From CAWKDG01 sp963848355 (lineage in GTDB: Bacteria > Actinomycetota > Acidimicrobiia > Acidimicrobiales > UBA8190), in contig CAWKDG010000007.1 in NCBI GenBank assembly GCA_963848355.1, forward strand, positions 62,001 through 126,000: a stretch of DNA of 64,000 nt, read 5' to 3'. The position numbers and the translations under genes were made by a program. Positions 16,605 through 25,654 of the stretch are shown here, piece after piece; within the stretch, counting starts at the first letter, position 1; each line of letters starts with the position of its first letter. The notes under the pieces were generated by a model, which was given only the letters and a program-made list of their open reading frames with translations, had not been told where the DNA came from and did not search any database.

Positions 16605-18017
16605 ATGAGACGAATGAACCTGCCGAGATGTCTCCTGGCGGCGATCGCCCTGGCATCGGTGGCCGTCGCCGCGTCGAGCGCAGTGAGCGCGGCCGGTACG
16701 CCGGCCAAGCCCCTCGGCGTCACCTGGATGAAGAGCTTCGCCGCTCCCGGCACGCCGGCCAAGTACGACAAGGTCGGTGTCATCAAGGTCGGCCCGAGCA
16801 GCGCCAAGAACGTCCTCGTGCTCGAGCCCGGAACCTCGGCCGGATCGGCCTATTTCGTCCCCCTGGCCAAATGGATCGTCTCGAAGACGAAGAACTGGCA
16901 GGTGTGGTCCGTCGAACGCCGGGAGAACCTCCTCGAGGACCAGTCGGAGCTCAACCTCTTCAAAGAGGGCAAGGCCTCGCCCACCCAGCTGTACGACTAC
17001 TACCTCGGATACCTGAAGGACCCGAGCATCACGCCCCACTACCAGGTCATCGCCAACGCCGGCGTCGAGTTCGCCAAGCAGTGGGGGATGAACGTCGCCG
17101 TCCAGGACCTCCACACCGTGATCACGGCGGCCCGGAAGCTCGGCGGGAAGGTCGTGCTCGGCGGCCACTCGCTGGGCGGTGCCGTGGTCACCGCCTACGC
17201 CACGTGGGACTTCAGAGGCCGGGCCGGCGCCGATGCGTTGGCCGGCCTCGTCTACATCGACGGTGGCAGCTCTCCGGCACCGGAGCCGGCCTCGACGGCG
17301 ACCACGACCCTGCAGGGGCTCGACTCGTCCAAGGCCTCACCCTGGCTGGCCTTCGGAGGGATCAACGCCCCCTATGCCGGCCTCTTCAACGCCACCGGAT
17401 CGGCGGCCGCCCTCCTCGACCCGAACGGCCCGTCGCTCGGTCAGTCCTCGGGGCTGTTGCCCACCGACATCGTCCCGTCGGTCCCCGTCACCAACGCCGG
17501 CCAGTACGGGTATGCGCTCAACTACGCCACCTCGCCCATGAGTCTGCTGGCGGCGCAGGGGCACCTCGGCACCGGCCTGACGGCGACCGGACCGGTCCAC
17601 GGCTGGAACGGCGCCGGCGCCCTCACCCCGATCTCGCGCTTCGCCACCATGTTCTCGGGCTATCCGATGACCAACGTCGACGGCACCGAGTGGTACTTCC
17701 CCATCCGCCTCACCGACGATTCGGCGGCGGTGGACAACGGGAACGCCAATCCCGCTCAGAAGGTCCTCGACGTCGACGCCACCATGGGCCACCACCTCCC
17801 CAAGAACCTGCGGATCTACGCCTTCGGTGCCCGCCTCGGGGGGGCGGGGGTGCTCCAGGACGCGCGCGACCTGGCCACGCAGTCCCACATTCCGCTCCGC
17901 AATCTGACCCTGGTCAACCGCCAGAGCACCTACTCGCACAACGACCCCGCCGGGGCCTACCCCAACAACGTCTTCTTCGCCCACCTGGTGCCGTTCCTGG
18001 GGAAGATCAGCTCGTAG
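16605..18017 (+). CDS. Secreted alpha/beta hydrolase
   Basis: 470 residues with a cleavable signal peptide (CLLAAIALASVAVAASSAVSA). The nucleophile elbow VVLGGHSLGGAVVTAYA places Ser in G-H-S-L-G. An early VLVLEPGTSAGSAYFVPLA segment resembles an oxyanion-hole strand. A late His (TYSHNDPAG) could complete the triad. It is longer than a minimal lipase, with a mid-region insert of about 150 residues. The ATG at 16605 has AGGAGG at ideal spacing; the in-frame ATG at 16554 does not. The substrate is unknown. Confidence 0.82.
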   Translation: MRRMNLPRCLLAAIALASVAVAASSAVSAAGTPAKPLGVTWMKSFAAPGTPAKYDKVGVIKVGPSSAKNVLVLEPGTSAGSAYFVPLAKWIVSKTKNWQVWSVERRENLLEDQSELNLFKEGKASPTQLYDYYLGYLKDPSITPHYQVIANAGVEFAKQWGMNVAVQDLHTVITAARKLGGKVVLGGHSLGGAVVTAYATWDFRGRAGADALAGLVYIDGGSSPAPEPASTATTTLQGLDSSKASPWLAFGGINAPYAGLFNATGSAAALLDPNGPSLGQSSGLLPTDIVPSVPVTNAGQYGYALNYATSPMSLLAAQGHLGTGLTATGPVHGWNGAGALTPISRFATMFSGYPMTNVDGTEWYFPIRLTDDSAAVDNGNANPAQKVLDVDATMGHHLPKNLRIYAFGARLGGAGVLQDARDLATQSHIPLRNLTLVNRQSTYSHNDPAGAYPNNVFFAHLVPFLGKISS

Positions 18018-18023
18018 TCGGGT

Positions 18024-20915
18024 TCAACCGCCCCGGAGCTTCTCGGTCATCACCATCAGCTCGTCGCCGTAGTTCTCCAGCTTCACCGGGCCGATCCCGC
18101 TGATCCCCAGCAGGCCGGCCTCCTGGGTGGGCAGAAGGGCGGCGATGAGCCACAGGGTCTTGTCGTCGAAGACGACGTAGGCCGGCTTGCCCGCGGCCCG
18201 CTCGTAGCGCCACGTCCGCAGTTGCTCGAACGCCTCGGTGAAGCGGGGGTGGACGAGAACGACCGGTCGATCCCGAACGGTGACGGCCGTGCCGAACCTG
18301 ACGGTGGTGGAGGCCGGTCCGCCGCCGATGAGGGACCGGGCGCCGTCCGCCGTCAGTTCGACGATCTCGTGATCGTGGCCGTGGTGGGTGAAGTGCGCTC
18401 CCACCGAGGCGAGCAGCACCTCAGATCCCGGCGCCCCCTGACCCGGAGTCTTCCGGGCGCGGGTCTCCCGGGCTCGGGGCGTCGCCGCCACCGACCTCTC
18501 GGGCCGGGTGGCGGGGACGCCGGGTGCGTCGAGCTCGGTCAGGAACGGCGAGGGAGGCGACCCGGGGACGATCGACGCGCTCGACCGGCAACGGGTCAGG
18601 GCGACGTGGAAGATCCGTCTCTCCTCCTCGACGTCCTCGGAGAGGCGGTGGGGCAACAGGCCGGCGGTGGCGTGGTGCACCACGACGTGGGGCCACTCCC
18701 GCCCCTTCACGGCGTGGATCGACGCCAACGTCACCCCGCCGGCCTGGCCCGGGGCGCTCAGCTGCTCGGACAGCCACCCGGGGAAGCGGCTCGGGTCGGG
18801 TTCGAGCTCGGCCAGCTCGGCCAGGGCATCGAGGTCGTCACCGTGGGCCGAGCCCGTCCCGTGGCTCCACTGATCGAGCGCTGTCGCACTGGCGTCGAGT
18901 CCGCCATCACCGATCTGCGACCGGAGCACGGCCAACACCTCGACGGTGGTCGCCCGCCCGGCCGCCCGGCGCACGCGGGCGAGATCGTCCGACAGGTCGC
19001 GCACCTTGCCCGCCTCCCGTTCGCTGCCCTTGCCCTCGAGCCACTCCGCGAGCGCCGTCAGGTCCTCGACCGAGCCCTTCCTGCTCACGAGGTCGAGGAG
19101 CGACGCGCTCATACCCCGTTTGGGGCGCCGGGCCACCTCGCGCAGAACGGGACCGGGCAGCGCCTGGGACGGAGCCGTCGCCACCTCCAGCCACGCCAGC
19201 GCCGCCCTGACGCCGCCGCGCTGGAGGAACCGTTGACTCACCCCTCCCTCGACGTCGACCCCGAGGTTGCGCAGGAGGACCTGGACGGGGGCGAGCGACG
19301 CGTTGACCCGGGCCAGGACGGCCACCTCGGCGGGCCTCGCCCCGGCGTCGAGGAGGCTCCGGACCCGGTCGGCGGTCCGGGTGGCGGGGCCGTCGTCTCC
19401 GGTCACGATCGTCAGGTCCTCGGTGCCGGTCGTCGGGCCGCTCGTCGTCGGGCCGCTCGTCGTCGGGCCGCTCGTCGTCGGGCCGCTCGTCGTCGGCGTG
19501 GCTCGGATCACCTTGGCCACCCGGAACGCGTTGCGCGTCAACAGGTTCGAGGCGGCGGTCACCACCGCCGCGGGGCAGCGGTAATTGACCTCGAGCGACT
19601 CGAGGGCTGCGCCCGGGAACCAGCGGTCGAACTCGACGAGCCACCGCGGGGTGGCTCCGGCGTAGCCGTAGATGGTCTGGTCGTCGTCACCCACGGCGAA
19701 CACGGCACCGGCGGGCCCGGTGAGGAGCCTGATGAGCAGGAGGTGGGCCGGCGTGAGGTCCTGGAACTCGTCCACCAACAGGACCCGGGCGAAGCGCTGC
19801 ATCCGTTGCCGGAAGGGTGCATCGGCCAGCAGCCGCTCGATGGCGCCCGTCACCTGTTCGTCGAAGTCGACGACCCCCCTCCCGGCCAGCCCCGCCCGGT
19901 AGGTGCGGGCCACCCGCCCGAGATCGGAGACGTCGGGCATCTCGTCCTCGACGGTGGCCGGGTCGGCGAGTCCGAGCCGCACCCGCCCGAGGGCCTCGAT
20001 CCACGGGGCCACGGGGTCCGTCTCGGCCCGCTTCGGGAACGTGATCAGGTCACCGAGGAGCCGGCGGACCTCGGTCTCCTCGATCGTCGAGGTCCGCCCG
20101 CACAACCGCAGCCCGAGCGCGTTCAGCGTCCGTATCCGGACGTCCCCGACGTCGCCGAGACGTGCGCGCATCTCACCCGCCGCCCGCACGTTGTAGGCCA
20201 CCAGGGCGATGGCGTCAGCCGGCAGTCGCCACCGCTCGAGCAACAGCCGTGCCCGCTCCGTGAGCACCCTCGTCTTCCCCGAACCGGCCGGGGCGATGAT
20301 CCGGGCCCCGGCGCCGGGCGTGGCCACGGCCCCCAGTTGATCCGGCGCCAGCGCCACGCCGACGGGGTCGTTGGCGCCCAGGGGCTCGAGTGTCCCGTGC
20401 TCGAGCGAGATCCGGTGGACAACGGCGGTGCCCACCCGCCCGGACAGTGCGGCGTCGAGCGGCCCGCCGTCGCACAAGGCGGGCGTCCCGTCGGGCAGCA
20501 CGACGTCGGCGCCGCCCTCGGCCGGAGCGGCCCCGAGGCGGCACGCCACGTCGGCCCAGCGCCATCGACCCGGTCGGCGACCGCCCCGGGCGTCCACGGC
20601 ATTGGCCCAGACGGCGTGGTGGAGCCGTTCGCCCACCAGGTCGAGGTCGACGTCCCATTCCCAGGGTTGGAGGCCCGTCACCGCCTCGGCCGGCGGCACG
20701 TCGGGGTCATCGAGCCCGAGCCCCGGCGCGAGCTCGATGACGACCGGACGCCGCTCCCGCCAGGCCGCCCCGAGCGCGTCCGCCGTCTCCCGGTCGACGC
20801 CGGCCACCGGTACCCGCGCGCACGACCGCCACGGGTCGGGGGTGGCCTCACCGGATCCGACCACCACGGATCGGCCGAGCGCGGTCGGGTCGGGCATCCC
20901 CTGATCTTGGCTCAC
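18024..20915 (-). CDS. UvrD2-like superfamily 1 DNA helicase with HRDC domain
   Basis: 963 residues. Helicase motifs in order are IIAPAGSGKTRVL (Walker A), VAYNVRAAGEMRARL (Ia), LLVDEFQDLTPAHL (II), VGDDDQTIYGYAGA (III), LEVNYRCP (IV), TLASIHAVKGREWPHVVV (V) and RRIFHVALTR (VI). An HRDC domain closes the protein (LWLIAALLPTQEAGLLGISG). About 200 residues of unrecognised sequence precede Walker A, and I see no paired CxxC near the HRDC domain, unlike mycobacterial UvrD2. A TTSGP repeat interrupts the core. The GTG start overlaps the stop of the small upstream gene (GTGA). Role: DNA repair and unwinding. Confidence 0.9.
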   Translation of the reverse strand: MSQDQGMPDPTALGRSVVVGSGEATPDPWRSCARVPVAGVDRETADALGAAWRERRPVVIELAPGLGLDDPDVPPAEAVTGLQPWEWDVDLDLVGERLHHAVWANAVDARGGRRPGRWRWADVACRLGAAPAEGGADVVLPDGTPALCDGGPLDAALSGRVGTAVVHRISLEHGTLEPLGANDPVGVALAPDQLGAVATPGAGARIIAPAGSGKTRVLTERARLLLERWRLPADAIALVAYNVRAAGEMRARLGDVGDVRIRTLNALGLRLCGRTSTIEETEVRRLLGDLITFPKRAETDPVAPWIEALGRVRLGLADPATVEDEMPDVSDLGRVARTYRAGLAGRGVVDFDEQVTGAIERLLADAPFRQRMQRFARVLLVDEFQDLTPAHLLLIRLLTGPAGAVFAVGDDDQTIYGYAGATPRWLVEFDRWFPGAALESLEVNYRCPAAVVTAASNLLTRNAFRVAKVIRATPTTSGPTTSGPTTSGPTTSGPTTGTEDLTIVTGDDGPATRTADRVRSLLDAGARPAEVAVLARVNASLAPVQVLLRNLGVDVEGGVSQRFLQRGGVRAALAWLEVATAPSQALPGPVLREVARRPKRGMSASLLDLVSRKGSVEDLTALAEWLEGKGSEREAGKVRDLSDDLARVRRAAGRATTVEVLAVLRSQIGDGGLDASATALDQWSHGTGSAHGDDLDALAELAELEPDPSRFPGWLSEQLSAPGQAGGVTLASIHAVKGREWPHVVVHHATAGLLPHRLSEDVEEERRIFHVALTRCRSSASIVPGSPPSPFLTELDAPGVPATRPERSVAATPRARETRARKTPGQGAPGSEVLLASVGAHFTHHGHDHEIVELTADGARSLIGGGPASTTVRFGTAVTVRDRPVVLVHPRFTEAFEQLRTWRYERAAGKPAYVVFDDKTLWLIAALLPTQEAGLLGISGIGPVKLENYGDELMVMTEKLRGG
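19435..19494 (+). repeat. 15-bp tandem repeat inside the helicase gene
   Basis: Four exact copies of the 15-bp unit GGGCCGCTCGTCGTC are given on the plus strand. On the coding strand they encode TTSGP four times, with a partial copy after. They are in frame, so copy number changes would only lengthen a linker between helicase motif IV and the next part of domain 2. Confidence 0.9.
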
Positions 20916-21127
20916 CGCTGTGTCGATCCCCCCGGGATCGGCGTCATCAGGCGCGTGCCGGCCATGACGAGCGCCGAGCCCAGTGCGTGACGGATGGACG
21001 GGAGCGGACCCCGTCGTCTGGGCGCGACGGACCGTGGAAGGTCCGCGGAGCTTTCTCGGAACCGCTGGCGGTGGAGAAGCTCGGCGTGACGTTCGCGTGC
21101 CAGTGCTTCGGTCAAACAGGGATGCAT
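20912..21127 (-). CDS. Small basic protein upstream of the helicase
   Basis: 71 residues beginning MHPCLTEALARERHAELLHR and ending in a segment with ALGSALVMAGTRLM. Short Arg-rich proteins with this layout (an N-terminal amphipathic helix, a basic middle and a small hydrophobic helix) recur in Actinobacteria, in my recollection without known function. AAGGAG stands seven bases before the ATG. Its TGA overlaps the helicase GTG (GTGA), which supports both being real and coupled. Confidence 0.6.
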   Translation of the reverse strand: MHPCLTEALARERHAELLHRQRFRESSADLPRSVAPRRRGPLPSIRHALGSALVMAGTRLMTPIPGGSTQR

Positions 21128-21590
21128 CGTGACTCCTTGGTCGTGAGAACGGGTGGTCGGGAACAGGTTGGTCAGGGGAACCGGTTGGTCATGGGGAACC
21201 GGTTGGGAAACGGGCCCATGGCACCGAAATGGTGGGAATGGTGGTGCGCTCGGGCGCGCCAGGAACGCCGGACACCGACGTGGTGGAGGCAGGGACGGCC
21301 GACCGCCGCCGTCTAACTCAACGCGAAGACGTCAGGTCGAGTCAGGTCCACACGGCGAGCGGGGCAGTGCCCGTCGTCATTCGCTTTTCGGGTTCGATTG
21401 TCAACGTGGCACCTCCTTCACCGGTCGCCAGAACTGCGTTCATCGGGACAGCCTTTACACGATAGTGAATTCCGCGCTGCGTTACCAGACATTTCCGTCG
21501 GTGGGTGGCCGACGGTTCCCCGGCGGTGAGAGGACGTCGTCGATCGGCTGCGTTAGCCTGACAGCCGGGTCACGGAGAGGAGATCGGAGC
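21128..21590. other. 463-bp intergenic region between divergent genes
   Basis: No convincing protein gene lies here. It holds the promoters of the divergent small-protein/helicase operon and of the aminotransferase-GlnII pair, plus a set of three imperfect repeats at 21159-21208. On the minus strand, GGAGGTG precedes a TTG at 21404 that opens only 20 codons (to 21342). This could be a leader peptide or chance. Confidence 0.6.
21159..21208 (+). repeat. Three imperfect repeats centred on AACCGGTT
   Basis: Copies at 21159-21174, 21176-21192 and 21194-21208 share GGGAACNGGTTGG, spaced 17-18 bp apart. Copies 2 and 3 contain the perfect palindrome AACCGGTT. Evenly phased short palindromes in a divergent promoter region suggest cooperative regulator binding, though none is proven. 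Confidence 0.6.
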
Positions 21591-22832
21591 GTGACGGACG
21601 GTGTCGGGGACCGCCTGACCACGGATGCCGGACTGCGCGCCCGGGCCCGGAAGGTCATCCCCGGCGGGCTCTACGGCCACCAGAACGTGGCCTCTCTGCC
21701 CCGGGGCTATCCCCAGTTCATGAGTCGGGGTCTCGGCGCCCACGTCTGGGACGTCGACGGGAACGAGTACATCGATCTGATGTGCAGCTACGGGCCCGTC
21801 CTCCTCGGGCACCGCCACCCCCGCGTCGACGCCGCCGCCGCTCGCCAGGCGGCCGAGGGCGATTGCCAGAACGGTCCGTCGCCCCGGATCGTCGAACTGG
21901 CCGAGGCCATGACGGCCACCGTGGACCACGCCGACTGGGCCATCTTCTCGAAGAACGGGACCGACGCCACCACGCAGTGCGTCACCATCGCCCGGGCCGC
22001 CACCGGGAAGAGGAAGATCCTCGTCGCCCGGGACGCCTACCACGGCGCCGCTCCCTGGTGCACGCCCGGCCCGAGCGGCGTCCTGCCCGAGGACCGGGCC
22101 CATCTGGTCGACTTCCGGTACAACGACATCGCCTCGGTGGAGGCGGCCATGAGCGGCGCCGGCGACGACGTGGCCGGGATCGTCGTGAGCCCGATCCGCC
22201 ACGACATCGGCGTCGACCTGGAGCTGCCGGCTCCGGCGTTCGCCGCCGCCCTCCGCTCCCTGTGCGACCGGGCGGGGGCGGTGCTCATCCTCGACGACGT
22301 CCGGTGCGGGCTACGACTCCACCACGGCAGCAGCTGGGAGCCGCTCGGGGTGGCGCCCGACCTGAGTGCGTGGAGCAAGGCCATCGCCAACGGCTACTCC
22401 CTGGGGGCCGTCCTCGGACGGGACTCGCTCGCCGACGCGGCGCGGTCGATCTTCACGACCGGCTCGTTCTGGTTCGCCGCTGTCTCGATGGCGGCCTCAC
22501 TGGCCACGCTCGCGGTCCTCGAGGAGGAGGACACCGTCGGGCGCACGGTGAAGACGGGGACCCTCTTGCGTGCCGGGTTGTCGGAGCAGGCGTCGGCCCG
22601 GGGGATCGACGTCCGCCTGTCGGGACCGGTCCAGATGCCGTTCATGACCTTCGCCGGCGACGACGACTTCGCCCTGGCCGACCTCTTCGCCCGCCACGCC
22701 ATCCTCGGAGGGGTCTATCTGCACCCGCGGCACAACTGGTTCGTCTCCGGGGCCATGGACGAGGCCGACGTGGACGCCGTCCTCCGGGTCACCGACGGTG
22801 CCTTCGACCACGTGGTGGCGGCCCGGTCCTGA
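21591..22832 (+). CDS. Class III aminotransferase family protein (HemL-like)
   Basis: 413 residues. VIPGGLYGHQNVASLPRGYP and VWDVDGNEYIDLMCSYGPVL at the N-terminus, AIFSKNGTDATTQCVTIARA, VARDAYHGAAPWC, and the PLP Lys in LSAWSKAIANGYSLGAVLG define the fold. The pyridine-binding Asp lies in ILDDVRCG, where the usual D-E-V is D-D-V. The GTG at 21591 has GGAGAGGAG upstream. It is followed 75 bp later by glutamine synthetase, suggesting a nitrogen role in which the two enzymes share glutamate or glutamine. HemL itself is unlikely because the usual tetrapyrrole neighbours are absent. Confidence 0.82.
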   Translation: MTDGVGDRLTTDAGLRARARKVIPGGLYGHQNVASLPRGYPQFMSRGLGAHVWDVDGNEYIDLMCSYGPVLLGHRHPRVDAAAARQAAEGDCQNGPSPRIVELAEAMTATVDHADWAIFSKNGTDATTQCVTIARAATGKRKILVARDAYHGAAPWCTPGPSGVLPEDRAHLVDFRYNDIASVEAAMSGAGDDVAGIVVSPIRHDIGVDLELPAPAFAAALRSLCDRAGAVLILDDVRCGLRLHHGSSWEPLGVAPDLSAWSKAIANGYSLGAVLGRDSLADAARSIFTTGSFWFAAVSMAASLATLAVLEEEDTVGRTVKTGTLLRAGLSEQASARGIDVRLSGPVQMPFMTFAGDDDFALADLFARHAILGGVYLHPRHNWFVSGAMDEADVDAVLRVTDGAFDHVVAARS

Positions 22833-22907
22833 GAACGCCCTCGGCGTTCATGAGGTGTTCACGACGCCGAAACGCCCACGTGACAGGGCGCTGCGAGGGT
22901 GCGTCGC

Positions 22908-23924
22908 ATGAGTTATCAAGCCGAGTACATATGGATCGACGGCACCGAACCCTCGCCGTTGCTCAGGAGCAAGACACGGATCGTGGCCGACGGGGAGGAG
23001 CCGGGCATCTGGGGCTTCGACGGATCGAGCACCAACCAGGCGTCCGGGGACGATTCGGACTGCGTCCTGCAGCCCGTCTTCAGCTGCCCCGACCCGCTGC
23101 GGGGCCCCGACGACAAGCTCGTGATGTGCGAGGTCCTCCTCACCGACTTCACGCCCCACCTCTCCAACACGCGGGCCGCCTGCGCGGCGGCGGCCGCGAA
23201 GTACGCCGACCAGGAACCGTGGTTCGGAATCGAACAGGAGTACACCTTCCTCGAGGACGGTCGGCCCATGGGATGGCCGGCGCAGGGCTTCCCCGCCCCC
23301 CAGGGTCCCTACTACTGCGGCGTCGGGGGCGACAAGATGCCCGGTCGTGCCATCGTCGAGAGGCATACGGTCGCCTGCATGAAGGCGGGGCTCGCCATCG
23401 AAGGCACCAACGCCGAGGTGATGATGGGCCAGTGGGAGTTCCAGATCGGCGTCCTGCCGCCGCCGTTGGTCGGTGACCAGCTCTGGGTGGCGCGCTGGCT
23501 GCTCTTCCGGATCGCCGAGGACTTCGGGGTCTTCGCCACCCTCGAGCCCAAGCCTGTTCTCGGCGACTGGAACGGGGCGGGCGCCCATACCAACTTCTCC
23601 ACCAAGGCCATGCGCGAGGCAGGCGGATGGGACGCGATCATCGCCGGGTGCGAGGCCCTCGGGAAGAACGTGGACGAGCACGTGGCCAACTACGGCGTCG
23701 GGATCACCGACAGGTTGACCGGTGCCCACGAGACGGCTCACTGGTCCGAGTTCAGCTACGGCACCTCCGACCGCGGCGCGTCGGTGCGGATCCCCTGGGG
23801 CACGGCCAAGGAAAAGAAGGGATGGCTCGAGGACCGGCGGCCGAACGCCAACATGGATCCCTACGTCGTGAGCCGTCTCATGGTCACGACGGTGTGCGGG
23901 GACGCGGCCGCCGATCTCGACTGA
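22908..23924 (+). CDS. glnII: Glutamine synthetase, type II (GlnII, eukaryotic-like)
   Basis: 338 residues, the short type II length rather than the 470 of GlnA. Motifs are IWGFDGSSTNQA, EPWFGIEQEYTF (metal-binding Glu), WNGAGAHTNFSTKAMREAGG (ATP/glutamate site) and SVRIPWGTA. It joins ammonia to glutamate at the cost of ATP. Type II enzymes lack the adenylylation site and occur in some Actinobacteria and Rhizobiales beside GlnA. The ATG at 22908 has GAGGG nine bases upstream; the GTG at 22899 is less well placed. It follows the aminotransferase in the same direction. Confidence 0.93.
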   Translation: MSYQAEYIWIDGTEPSPLLRSKTRIVADGEEPGIWGFDGSSTNQASGDDSDCVLQPVFSCPDPLRGPDDKLVMCEVLLTDFTPHLSNTRAACAAAAAKYADQEPWFGIEQEYTFLEDGRPMGWPAQGFPAPQGPYYCGVGGDKMPGRAIVERHTVACMKAGLAIEGTNAEVMMGQWEFQIGVLPPPLVGDQLWVARWLLFRIAEDFGVFATLEPKPVLGDWNGAGAHTNFSTKAMREAGGWDAIIAGCEALGKNVDEHVANYGVGITDRLTGAHETAHWSEFSYGTSDRGASVRIPWGTAKEKKGWLEDRRPNANMDPYVVSRLMVTTVCGDAAADLD

Positions 23925-23948
23925 ACGCCGGGGCATCGCCGCTCCGGG

Positions 23949-25445
23949 TCACCGGTGCTGGCGCCATCCCCGTTCGAAGGGCAGCCGCCAGGTGCGCGGG
24001 GCGATCAGGTCGTTGATCTGCGACGGGCCCCACGAACCGACGCGGTAGAGATGCACCTCCGGCGGTGCCTCGAGCAGCGGGTGGGAGACCTCCCACAGCC
24101 GCTCGATGCCTTCGGCGTTGGTGAACAGGGTCTGGTCACCGCACATGGCGTCGTGGATCAACCGTTCGTAGGCCTCGAGAACGTCGCCGGCGTGGTCGGT
24201 CTCGTGCAGGGCGAACTGGAGGCTCAACTTGTCGAGCTTCATCCCCGGGCCCGGCTGCTTGCCGTAGAAGGAGAGTGACAGACGGGAGGAGTCGGCCAGG
24301 TCGAAGGTCAGGTGGTCCGGTCCCTGGGCCCCCACCCCCGATCCCGAGGGGAACATCGACTTGGGCGGCTCACGGAAGGCGATGGAGACGATGCGCGCTC
24401 CCTCCGCCATCTGCTTGCCGGTACGGAGGAAGAAGGGAACACCGGCCCAGCGCCAGTTGTCGATCTCGCAGCGAAGGGCCACGAACGTCTCGGTGTCGGA
24501 GTCGTCCGCCACCCCTCCGCTCCAGCGGTAGCCCTCGTACTGGCCGCGGACGACCTGGGCCGGATCGATCGGGCACATCGAGCGGAAGACCTTGTTCTTC
24601 TCCTCGTTGATGGCCCGGGGTTCGAGGGCGGTGGGAGGCTCCATGGCCACGAAGGCCAGGATCTGGAAGAGGTGGGTGACGACCATGTCCCGGAAGGCCC
24701 CGGTCTCCTCGTAGAAGGCGGCGCGCGATCCCACCGACAGCGTCTCGGGAACGTCGATCTGGATGTGGTCGATGTGCTCGCGGTTCCAGATCGGCTCGAA
24801 GAGACCGTTGGCGAACCGGAAGGCCAGGATGTTCTGGGCCGCCTCCTTGCCCAGGAAGTGGTCGATCCGGAAGACCTGATCGTCGTCGAAGACCTCCGAG
24901 ACCACCGCGTTCAGCCGTCGGGCCGTCGACAGGTCGGTGCCGAACGGCTTCTCCATGATGATCCGGGACCTGTCGGTCAGCCTCGCCTCGGCCAGCGTCT
25001 CGACCACGGCGTCGGCGGCGTGGGGCGGGATGCTCAGGTAGTGCAGCCGCCGGGGCTCGCCGCCCAGGGCCGCCTCCGAGTACTCCACCGTCTTGGCCAG
25101 ACCGATGTGCCCGGCGGAGCCGGGCACATAGCAGATGCGCTCACGGAATCGGTCCCAGTGCTCGTCGGTGACCTCGCCCCGGGCGAACTCGTCGCAGGCG
25201 GCGCGGGACAGAGCGTGGTACTGGTAGTCGTCGAGCTCCTCCAGCGACGTGGCCACGATCCGGCACTCCGGGAGCAGACCGGCCCGCGAGAGATGGAACA
25301 GACCGGGCAGGAGCTTGCGTCGGGCCAGGTCGCCGGTGGCTCCGAACAGGACGATCACGTGCGGCGGCACCGGCGGGTGGTCGTGGTTGGCCGCGGTCAC
25401 GCCGGTGTGCTGTCGTGTCGGCACGCTGCCATCGGTCGGTCCCAT
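23949..25445 (-). CDS. zwf: Glucose-6-phosphate 1-dehydrogenase
   Basis: 498 residues. The NADP fingerprint is VLFGATGDLARRKLLPGLF, the substrate and catalytic motif is FRIDHFLGKEAAQN (usually RIDHYLGKE), and RIIMEKPFGTDL precedes it. The family catalyses the first step of the pentose phosphate pathway. The ATG at 25445 with an adjacent AGGGAG is preferred over the TTG at 25469. No transaldolase, 6PGDH or OpcA gene is next to it, so it stands alone. It is convergent with GlnII. Confidence 0.93.
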   Translation of the reverse strand: MGPTDGSVPTRQHTGVTAANHDHPPVPPHVIVLFGATGDLARRKLLPGLFHLSRAGLLPECRIVATSLEELDDYQYHALSRAACDEFARGEVTDEHWDRFRERICYVPGSAGHIGLAKTVEYSEAALGGEPRRLHYLSIPPHAADAVVETLAEARLTDRSRIIMEKPFGTDLSTARRLNAVVSEVFDDDQVFRIDHFLGKEAAQNILAFRFANGLFEPIWNREHIDHIQIDVPETLSVGSRAAFYEETGAFRDMVVTHLFQILAFVAMEPPTALEPRAINEEKNKVFRSMCPIDPAQVVRGQYEGYRWSGGVADDSDTETFVALRCEIDNWRWAGVPFFLRTGKQMAEGARIVSIAFREPPKSMFPSGSGVGAQGPDHLTFDLADSSRLSLSFYGKQPGPGMKLDKLSLQFALHETDHAGDVLEAYERLIHDAMCGDQTLFTNAEGIERLWEVSHPLLEAPPEVHLYRVGSWGPSQINDLIAPRTWRLPFERGWRQHR

Positions 25446-25654
25446 TTTCTCCCTGCTCAGGTCCGTCAAGGTAGGGGTACTGCGTTTCCACGAGATTTCG
25501 CCTGTAAGTGCATCGTGTGAACGCGCCCCGAGCTTGAACGAAATGAGCCGTTCCGGCGGGGTCGGCGACTGGCCCCGTCCCGTGACCGAGCCTCACCGAT
25601 CCCACTCTCAGTGATCGGGAGCCGGGACCGGGGACGGTGGCGGTCCCGGGGAAC

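Noticed and set aside
19435..19494. CRISPR-like repeat array
   Set aside because: The 15-bp units have no spacers, are in frame and lie inside a helicase gene.
18222..20990. 922-codon open frame on the plus strand opposite the helicase
   Set aside because: It is the antisense shadow of a clear helicase gene; its translation is Arg/Gly/His-rich with no motif, as expected in high-G+C DNA.
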